This document shows, piece by piece, positions 56,201 through 64,000 of a stretch of 64,000 nt of DNA. The notes beneath the pieces were generated by a model. The model was not told where the DNA came from. It ran no database searches and worked only from the letters and a program-made list of their open reading frames with translations. The stretch lies in contig NC_092054.1 of the NCBI RefSeq assembly GCF_003086295.3, positions 18,549,878-18,613,877 of the forward strand, written 5' to 3'. This stretch comes from Arachis hypogaea. Lineage: Eukaryota; Streptophyta; Magnoliopsida; Fabales; Fabaceae. The position numbers were made by a program, and so were the translations under genes. Each line of letters starts with the position of its first letter. Positions within the stretch are counted from its first letter, which is position 1.

Positions 56201-59138
56201 AGTCCAAACTATCCGTCCAGCAGGTCCTGCTCAAAATGGTAAATTCACAAAAGCAGCAACAGTAAAAGGGGTAGCAACGCCAGATTATTTTTTTAACAAT
56301 TCACCTCAACATATAAACAGGTATGGATCTCCATTAATTGCAATACTTATACATATCTTTTTTTGGAGTAATACAATAAAGACATGGATATCCTTTTCTG
56401 TGATTCACTTAGCTTGGTCAAAGAGGCTACATTATCAATGACACCAAGTAATTTTTCACCAATAGAACAAAGTCCAACAATATCCTTTGGAGGCTCTTCA
56501 CCACAAACCGACAGTGATCTTGAATTCGCAAAGTCACAAATCACTTCGTCAAAATCCAAAGTAAGTAAGTAATGTATCTTGTACTATCAATGCAGTAAGG
56601 GTATTTTGGTCATTATAGAACATGCATAAGAAAAGCAGAAAAAAAATTAGAAACTATTAACAATGGTACATGGAAAAGTGAGTAAGTATAGTAAGGGTTA
56701 TTTTGTAGTTGGGATTGGTTTATTTGTATTTCAATGTGCACCTATATCTAAATATTTATCTTTGTTATCTCTTCTTTTTATATTTTTCGTCTTCAAAACA
56801 ATGTTAAAGAATTTCAATACAAAAATATTATTCGTATACTAAAATCAGTCATCAATATTTTTATATATAAATATATATGTATAATTTAATTTATTTATAT
56901 TTTATACTAGTGACTATTTTGATGACTGGTTTTAGTACACACATAGCATAATCGATTTCAATATACTGGTAATAACTAATTATGTAGTTTAACTTACTTT
57001 TTCCCATGTGAATGATTAGATTTTTTTTTCCACCCATCTTTATAGAAAAAAATGGAGGAAGAATTAATGAAATTAAAACTTGAACTAAAGAAAACAAATG
57101 AGCAATATGGATTGTTCTATAAAGAAGTCGACTCTGCGCATAAGGTATGATGAAATGCTTTCTTTTGAGATATTGTTATTATAATATTTTCTCTATTTAA
57201 TTTGAATATTAAACTTTAATTCAATTGCCTGAAAAATAAAAAGAGAAAACACTTGAAAAGTACATTTCATATTTGTTATTTAGGGAGTGGATGAGTATGA
57301 AAAGGCTAAGCTTTCAAGGCAGAAAACAGTGCATGCTATGGAAAACGAGGAAAATCAAGGAGCTTCAAGTTCTGCCTACATTTATAAAAACATCGTTCCA
57401 TACAGAAGATACAACATTAAAGAAATAGAAATTGCAACTAATTACTTTGATATTGATCTCAAAATTGGAGAAGGTGGTTATGGACCAGTTTTTAAAGGAG
57501 TAATTGACAACACTGATGTCGCCATCAAGGCTGTGAGGCCAGATATAAGCCATGGGGAAAGACAATTTAACCAAGAGGTATCTATAAATAGTTAATGTTT
57601 CTTTGGTTTAAATAATGCATTTTTTTTTTCTTGCTATATTAAAAATGACAACTATATTCTAACACATTAACATTGTTAATGTAAATTATTTGTGTAAAAT
57701 TGTCTTTATACAAAGATAATAATTAAAAATCTTAGATAACAATTTAATCAAATATATTAAATATTTATGTGTGTATTAGTGAGAGCAATTCTAATAAAAT
57801 ATTTTTGGAATTTTAGATTTGACATCTAGAAAAAATGAAATCATCAATCAAATAAGACCAATTTTAGTATAGAAACACAATTTCAATTTGTTGGAGAATC
57901 AATTATATTTTTTCACTTTATGTAAAATTTAAATTGAATTAAAAAACTAAATATTAAAATGATAAATCTCATATTTAGAATATCTACAATATTTGATTTT
58001 TGTTTAATTTTATTGTGGGTCTCACAAAATATTACATCAATATTTATGAGACTATATATTATAATAATAATATTTGTAACTAAATGTGTAATTTATCACA
58101 CAAATATCTAGATTCAATTTATTTTAAATTTTATAAAAAATAACAAAATTTAATTAGTTTTCCTCTAAAATGAAATCGCATTTTAACAGGAGATCAATCT
58201 CCTTTCATGGATTGCCAACGAGCTATAACTCAAATAGTATAGTTTCGTATATTCATTTAGAGTTCACGAATTCCATTCTCACTCTTAACTTAAAAAAAAA
58301 AAAAAAACTCTTTTCATCAATTATCTGCATGCAAATTGAAATTCAAAACGTTTCCCTTCACGTACACTTCAAATTTAAAACTTCAAAAAGCTCTGTCCTA
58401 AATTATTATCAACAAATCTGAATAAAAATTAATAACAACTTGATGTTAATGCAGGTTCAAGTTTTGAGCACCATAACACATCCAAACATGGTACTACTCA
58501 TAGGTGCATGCCCAGAATTCGGATGTCTTGTGTATGAATACATGGACTATGGAAGTTTGGAAGATCGTTTATTCAGAAAAGGAAACACTCCTCCAATCCC
58601 ATGGAAAATCCGTTTCAGAATAGCATCGGAAATCGCCACCGCCCTTCTCTACCTTCACCAACTAAAACCAGAGCCACTAGTCCACCGTGACCTCAAGCCA
58701 GCAAATATCCTCTTAGACAGAACCTATTTAAGCAAGATCGGCGACGTCGGTCTTGCGAGGCTCGTTCCGCCTTCGGTCGCTGACAAAACTACCCAGTACC
58801 GGCTGACGAAAGCCGCCGGCACGTTCTGTTATATCGACCCGGAGTATCAACAGACAGGGTTGTTGGGTGTGAAATCGGACATATATTCTTTTGGTGTGAT
58901 GCTGCTTCAGATTATAACTGCAAAGCCTCCAATGGGGTTGGCTCATTTGGTTCAGAGTGCTATTGATGCTGGAAGCTTTGAACAAGTTCTTGATCCTAGT
59001 TTGAATGATTGGCCTGTTGAAGATGCTTTGTCTTGTGCTAAGTTGGCATTGAAGTGTTGTGAGATGAGAAAACGAGATAGACCCAGTCTTGCTACTGTGA
59101 TTTTACCCGAGTTGAATAGGCTCAGAGATTTGAGATAG
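53253..59138 (+). CDS. Universal stress protein (USP)-protein kinase fusion, RLCK-IX type
   Basis: Eight exons with GT/AG borders and consistent phases: 53253-53433, 55087-55181, 55527-55648, 56117-56320, 56413-56560, 57046-57144, 57284-57577 and 58455-59138. They sum to 1827 nt, 608 residues. Residues about 18-190 form a USP (adenine nucleotide alpha-hydrolase-like) domain: TTVIAVTSGRKSQYAIQWAV, RPPTEEEWQRIFLPF, SSVIVGAS. A Ser-rich linker and a Lys/Glu-rich helix (exon 6) follow. The kinase has GEGGYG at 345-350, Lys365, Glu381, HRDLKPAN with Asp460, DVG at 478-480 (DFG variant usual in this family) and GTFCYIDPEYQ. Relatives often end in a U-box E3 domain, but this one stops at ELNRLRDLR with none. 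All catalytic residues are kept, so it is probably an active cytoplasmic Ser/Thr kinase. Its substrate is unknown. Confidence 0.9.
53643..53952. mobile_element. Mutator-type MITE in kinase intron 1, 310 bp, TSD TTAATTAAA
   Basis: GGTTTAATTATTCTGTTGGTCC is the left end and its near-complement is the right end, and the two halves pair almost along their whole length. TTAATTAAA at 53634-53642 and 53953-53961 is a 9-bp TSD. Poly-T and poly-A blocks separated by GGGACC(C/T)AAT units make the body a long hairpin. It is the full version of the fragment at 1493. Confidence 0.9.
54724..55046. mobile_element. Mutator-type MITE in kinase intron 1, 323 bp, TSD CATATAACA
   Basis: The left end AGAGTAGTGCTAGGGAGCC and the right end (complement AGAAAGTATAGGGAGCC) share AGGGAGCCAATG and then TAAGYGTACAAWGYGTACAATG. 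CATATAACA lies at 54715-54723 and 55047-55055. The interior is non-coding. It ends 40 bp before exon 2. Confidence 0.88.
55299..55440. mobile_element. Short palindromic MITE in kinase intron 2, 142 bp
   Basis: The ends are GGTGAAAACTCACGTGAAG and the near-complement of GGTAGAAACTCAGGTGTAG, with GTCGACTTCACGTGAAGTT repeated in both arms and a loop of about 40 bp. TTAGTATTT (55290-55298) and TTAATATTT (55441-55449) match at 8 of 9 bases, a decayed 9-bp TSD. Confidence 0.8.
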
Positions 59139-59524
59139 ATAAAGATAATAATGGCAATAAAGAAATAATAATGAAAAAAATGAAAATCTTCTATGGCTGC
59201 GAGAGCTTAGTTGATAGAGCCAAGGCACCTGGAACCTGGAAATTGATTATTAATAATGTAAACTGCTACTCCTAGAATATTATTCTTAAATCGTCTCATC
59301 ATTTTCTTTTATTATAAATTCTATAGAAATAATCAAGATGGATATAGTTACATACTTACAAGGACTAGCTAGTACTTGCATGAGAAGCCTCAACTCAGGG
59401 AAATATGCATGTAATGTAACTACTATAGTAATGTTTGGGTGAAAATAAAAAATCAGTCTAAACAGTCTAAAATTCGTGTATTTAATATTCATTAATTATC
59501 GATAGAATAATGGTATAATTTTAG
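59139..59524 (+). other. 3' flank of the kinase gene
   Basis: AATAAA lies at 59156-59161, just after the stop, and is the closest polyadenylation-like signal. Several more weak A-rich signals follow. No gene is seen before the element that begins at 59535. Confidence 0.45.
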
Positions 59525-59534
59525 ATATAATAAA

Positions 59535-60257
59535 GGGTTAATGTTTAAATTCGTCCCTAAAAGATCACGCGATCTTCATTTTCATCATCGAATGATTTTT
59601 TTAATCAAATTAGTCCTTAAAAGATAAACTGTTAGTCAAATTAGTCCTTCCGTCAATTGGATGATGACGTGTCACGTTAAGTGCCATGTGGCATGATGAC
59701 GTGACACGCCACGTGGCAGCTCAGTAACACGTGACACGCCACGTGACAAGTCAGTGACACGTGGCACGTGTCACTTGACATATAAAATTTTTTTTTATTA
59801 GTCAAAATAGTCCTTGAAAGTTTAGACGTAAGTCATTTTCATCCCTCAAATTTTAAAAATTAGTCAAACTAGTCCTTATATAATTTTTTTATTTTTTCTT
59901 CATAAAATTATCTCTCTCCTTTAATTATTCTCAAAATCTCTCTTATTCTTTTCTATTCTAAAATATTTTTCTTACACTACTATATTTTGCTGGAATATAT
60001 ATATATATATACTCAAAATTGAAATGTATGTATTTATTAACTTAAATAAAGTTATATGCTCAAAATCAAAATTTATGTATATTAACCTAAACAAAGTTAT
60101 ACCACTATTTTTTTTCTACTACATCTTTTTTTTTTCCATTACGATATTACTTATATATAGGATGTAATGGTAGTGATACTTAGAGTCAAAATCCAAGAAG
60201 ATCCACAAATTTTGTTTCAATTCCAAACTTTACAAAATATTAAAAATTTGTTGGTTA

Positions 60258-60326
<69 letters not shown>

Positions 60327-61264
60327 AACGAATTGCTTCTTAAGCGTAATACGTGCAAACATCATAATAAATTTTTGTGTGTTTCATATGTTTGAGATAG
60401 ATTATATAATTTTTTTTTTAATTTCACAAATCAATGAGATAAAATGAAATAGGAAATATTATACCTATGCATAACACAGACTACTCCGCACTAGTACATT
60501 ATATAAATAGATATGCTTTGTATTAAAATAAAATTCCTTTTGTTTTAAATGAAATATTTAAAAAATTATATTAGAATATTAAAATTCAAAAATGATTCCA
60601 TAAACCAGTTTTTCAATTATTGAGTTTTACTATATAAATTAAATAATAATAAAAGTTATAATTTTAAAAAATTTAAAAGATTTAAAATTTAAAATAATTA
60701 CTATATTATTTAGTAAAATTTAAAATATTAAATTTTTAAATATATAATCAACAATAATTTGATAAACTCATTTAAATAAAAAAATTTACATAAAAAATTA
60801 CAATTTGAAAATGTAAAATTTTAAAATACAAATGACAAAATAACTTTATAAAAATTTAATTATTTTTATTATTTTATATAAAGAGAATTTTATTTATTAA
60901 GGTTTAAAAAATAATAGTAAAATTAGTAGTATAAAAAAATATTATAAATTTAATATTATAAAAAATTATATAAAGACTAGTTTGACTAATTTTTAAAATT
61001 TGAGAGATGAAAATGACTTACGTCTGGACTTTCAAGGACTATTTTGACTAATAAAAAACTTTTTTTTATGTCAAGTGACACGTGTTACTGACCTGTCACG
61101 TGGCGTGCCGCGTGGCACTTAACGTGACACATCATCATCCAATTGACGGAAGGACTAATTTGACTAACAGTTTATCTTTCAGGGTCTAATTTGATTAAAA
61201 AAATTATTCGGGGACGAAAATGAAAATCGCGTGATCTTTCAGGGACGAATTTGAACATTAACCC
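59535..61264. mobile_element. Non-autonomous Mutator-like element with long inverted repeats, 1730 bp, TSD ATATAATAAA
   Basis: GGGTTAATGTTYAAATTCGTCC is the left end, matched by its complement at the right end. The inverted repeats cover roughly 59535-59895 and 60955-61264. ATATAATAAA at 59525-59534 and 61265-61274 is a perfect 10-bp direct repeat, which fits Mutator-type insertion (8-11 bp). Each arm holds several CACGTG-containing motifs (about 59665-59785 and 61075-61125). The middle is very AT-rich, with a long (ATT)n microsatellite, and encodes nothing recognisable. Confidence 0.85.
60258..60325. repeat. (ATT)n microsatellite
   Basis: About 22 uninterrupted ATT units in the AT-rich core of the long-inverted-repeat element. 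It is likely to vary in length between individuals. Confidence 0.95.
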
Positions 61265-61274
61265 ATATAATAAA

Positions 61275-61787
61275 TATATAATTACGAATAGTATTATGTA
61301 ACTAGTAATCTAGACTTAGAATATGCAAACAAAATATCTTATATTACACGCAACAATTTTTAATCTGTTCTCTTACGAAATAAAATAATGAACTTAGAGA
61401 TATGAACATGAAGATAGTTATGAACATACGATGTTTTTAGTAGTTCGCAGATGTTTTATGCCTTTTGTATTAGGCTTTCATTTTTCAGAGGTGGAAGGTA
61501 TTCTAATTCAAACATTTAAGCCTATTGATAAAGTTTGTGTTTTAGTGCCAAAATATTACCGTTGCATGCTGCATGTTTTTAAAGTTTGCAGTTATGAATT
61601 TCTCTGCTTCTGAGATCCATGAGCCATGATATTTTATTTTGAGGTCTTGACAATTTAGTATTCTTTATTATAAGGTGAGTATTGAGTAATAGCTGATCAG
61701 ATATACTATTTGAGACCTTTATTAAAGAGAGAAAGATAAATTGAAAACAAAAGGGGTAACCGACTATAGTAGCTATAAGGGTGTTTC
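61275..61787. other. Intergenic DNA between long-TIR element and LINE
   Basis: About 510 bp with no supported gene. A 60-codon plus-strand frame (61431-61613) shows no known domain. Nothing else noted. Confidence 0.4.
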
Positions 61788-61849
61788 AATTTTTTTTGGG
61801 TGACTAAACAGAAAAAAAAAAAGAAAAAAAGAACAGAGACAAAATCAAA

Positions 61850-62431
61850 TTAATTGGCTAAGTTCATATCTAAATCTATTAGATGTTGAAGCTCACTCCA
61901 TAGTTGATTCCAATTCGAGTGAATGTCCGCGTCATAAGTAGCTGCTTTAGCCATACAATCTGCAACACTATTTGCATTCCTTTGAATTAAAAGAATAGAG
62001 ACTCTCCAATTTCAATTCATAACATCCTGTATATGCTTTGCCAAATCCAATTCCGGAATATCCTTACCAAGCATTCTTTTGTTTACTAAGAAAAGAGCTT
62101 ATAAACAGTTTGTTTCAGAAATAACCTCACGAAATCCACTATCCCAAGCTAGAAGTAAATCTCTCCAAATCGCATACAATTCAGCAAAAAGAACACTGCA
62201 CACTTCGACTTTCTCAGTGCAACCTTTCATCCAAAATCCATCAGAATTGCGAATGATACAACCAAAATCAGCATAGCCAAAAGGAGCAAAACAACTAGCA
62301 TCACACTTCAATTTAACAGAATGAACTGGAGGTGGAACCCAATGCAAACAAAGCAAAGGAGGAGACAAACAGTGATGCATAGCAAAAATAGTGTGGAACT
62401 CTCTTACTAAACTACGAATCAAACTCACCAC
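61850..62431 (-). pseudogene. LINE RNase H domain
   Basis: VKLKCDASCFAPFGYADFGC, LFAELYAIWRDLLLAWDSGF and EVISETNCL are the RNase H blocks (RVT_3 type) of plant L1 elements with a C-terminal RNase H. The first Asp and the Glu are present. The third position, usually ESD, is ETN, so a catalytic Asp is lost. A TGA near 61995 interrupts the last part, which ends near 61850. Confidence 0.85.
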
Positions 62432-62494
62432 TTTACTAGCACTCCAAGAGTCATCTATATTAAATAAGTCATGATTTTTGCTTCTCTAAATCCC

Positions 62495-64000
62495 CTAGAT
62501 GGTCGAAAAGAAAAGAAAAACATCTCCACTCCTTGCACATCTGCATAGCCAATTACGTAAATCCGAGTTATCTGAATATAGGTCTAAAAGGTTCCAGACC
62601 TCCTTGGCACTAGGGCACTCCCGAAGACAATAAAGAATGGATTCAGAACCATTCTGACACCGATGACAAGTGCTAGATAAAGCTAAGCCACAACCCAAAC
62701 GAAACTCTGCCGTAGGAATAACGTTGTGAAGACTGAGCCAAATCAAGAATTTGTACTTCTCAGGAATATCCAGTCGTCATACCCACAACCAATTATCACG
62801 CTCATTTCTGTCAAACTTTCTTCTGACTAGCCAATTATATCCACTCATATCTGAGTAGAGTCTAGAAGACGCCACAGCCCACGACCAACCCGATCTCTCT
62901 CCAGCATTCAAATCCGGATTATAAGCATTCAAATGCTGTTTGACATGTTCTGGAATGTTAGAGAAAATATCATGGAGATTCCATTGACCATCTTTTCAAA
63001 TGTCTCTAATAGTTAAATCAGAGTCAAATATATGTACAAAAGGGACATCTTGAGCAATTGGACCCTCAATACTCCAATTGTCAAACCAAAAAGATTGATC
63101 AAGTGACCCAACGCACCAAGAAAAGGCATCTTTAAGAGCACCAAAAGCCTTTGAGATACTCTTCCAAACATGAGAAGCGTTGCAAGGGACAGGGCCATCT
63201 AAAACTCCCTCATTCTTCAGATACTTCGCCCTTAATAGAGCAACACAAGACTTGTCCTGACAATGAAAAAGTTGCCAAACCAATTTACCAAGTAAAGATA
63301 TATTAACACACACAGGATCTCTAATACTCAAGCCACCAAATTTCTTTGGAGTGACCACGGTCCTCCAATTAACAAGAGAAAGACCTTTGCCATCAACTTG
63401 ACCCTTTCAAAGGAATTGTCTCATCATAGAAGACAATTTATTGCAAACTCAATTTGGAAAAAAAAATATACCTGTATATGATAGACAGGAATGGATGCTG
63501 CAACAGAATTGATCAGACAAAGTCTTCCTGCTTTATTTAGAAGCCTTCCTTTCCAATTAGCTAATCTTCCCCTCACCTTTTCGATCACTGAATGAAAAGA
63601 AGCCATACTGGTACGGGAATGATTAAGGTTAACTCCAAGATATCTTCCTAAGTCCAAAGCAAAACGTATTGAAGAAACACTAGTAAAAATATCTCTTCTA
63701 CGAGTAGTCACATTTTTAGAACAAAAAGTTTTAGACTTTTCAAGATTTACTTTCATGCCAGATGCCTTGCAAAATATGTTAAGAGAATACATGACCATTT
63801 GGACCTAACTCTTTGTAGCTTGACAGAAAAGTAAGAGATCATCTGCAAACATCAAATGAGAAAATTTTGGGCCACCCCTAGTGACAGAAACTGGTTTTCA
63901 CACACCCTCGACTACCTTATGAGATATATAGCAAGCAAGTCTTTCCATACAAAGCATAAATAAGTAAGGAGACATTGGATCACCATGTCTAAGCCCCCTT
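62495..64000 (-). pseudogene. LINE reverse transcriptase C-terminal half
   Basis: At 63830-64000 the frame gives RHGDPMSPYLFMLCMERLAC and LMFADDLLLFCQA with the catalytic FADD. Next are MKVNLEKSKTFCSKNV, LGRYLGVNLNHSR and NWKGRLLNKAGRLCLINSV (63424-63798), then GGLSIRDPVCVNISLLGKLV (62996-63358) and the zf-RVT-like CHRCQNGSESILYCLRECPS (62495-62746). Stops near 63895 and 63815 and frame breaks between these pieces show it is inactive. Confidence 0.88.

Larger units (their letters stand above)
61788..64000 (-). mobile_element. L1-type LINE, 3' part, continuing beyond the window
   Basis: The minus strand reads RT, a zf-RVT-like region and an RNase H domain, then a short 3' region ending in a run of A (plus-strand T at 61787-61796), the expected LINE tail. 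In-frame stops and frame changes are frequent. The 5' end, the endonuclease and most of RT lie beyond 64000. No TSD can be tested because the other side is outside the window. Confidence 0.85.

Noticed and set aside
61431..61613. 60-codon plus-strand frame between the long-TIR element and the LINE
   Set aside because: Short, no similarity, no promoter or splice context. Regarded as chance.

Overview
This window is plant nuclear DNA, most likely from a legume and probably Arachis (peanut). The genus is an inference. It rests on the large Athila-type gypsy elements full of the palindrome GGCGTTNAACGCC, the strong AT bias, and a five-part pattern of legume-like elements. There is one apparently intact host gene. 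Almost everything else is transposable-element DNA, much of it delimited by exact target-site duplications (TSDs).

Layout. 1-7531: AT-rich DNA with decayed Copia fragments (a Sirevirus-like 3' end, then a second Copia RNase H / LTR / primer site / gag start), a truncated MITE and an 891-bp PIF/Harbinger-like element. 7532-52639: a tower of nested elements inside one Tat-lineage gypsy element (A, minus strand, TSD CATGG). Element A carries gag, protease, reverse transcriptase, two RNase H domains and integrase. It also carries a second, intron-containing gene in antisense that encodes a plant mobile domain protein. A is split by an Athila element (B, minus strand, 15573-42241, TSD CCAGG). B is itself split by a solo LTR (23231-24890, TSD GTGGT), by a second Athila element (C, plus strand, 26995-39219, TSD GGGGT) and by a GC-rich hAT-type MITE in its 5' LTR (40364-40873, TSD CAGTAATG). 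The 5' LTR of A also holds a 6.1-kb Mutator element (46309-52418, TSD ATTAATTAT) with two convergent genes: a broken MuDR-type transposase and an apparently intact GRF zinc-finger/coiled-coil/membrane protein.

53253-59138: an eight-exon gene for a universal-stress-protein plus protein-kinase fusion (receptor-like cytoplasmic kinase IX type, no U-box). Three Mutator-type MITEs sit in its first two introns. 59535-61264: a 1.73-kb element with very long inverted repeats rich in CACGTG motifs. 61788-64000: the 3' part of an L1-type LINE with an RNase H domain, cut by the window edge.

Removing the insertions gives ancestral lengths of about 12.3 kb for A, 12.3 kb for B and 12.2 kb for C. The order of events is therefore readable: A first; then B and the Mutator element into A; then C, the solo-LTR parent and the hAT MITE into B. 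All three gypsy pol genes are broken. The env-like ORFs of B and C, the GRF gene and the kinase gene remain open.
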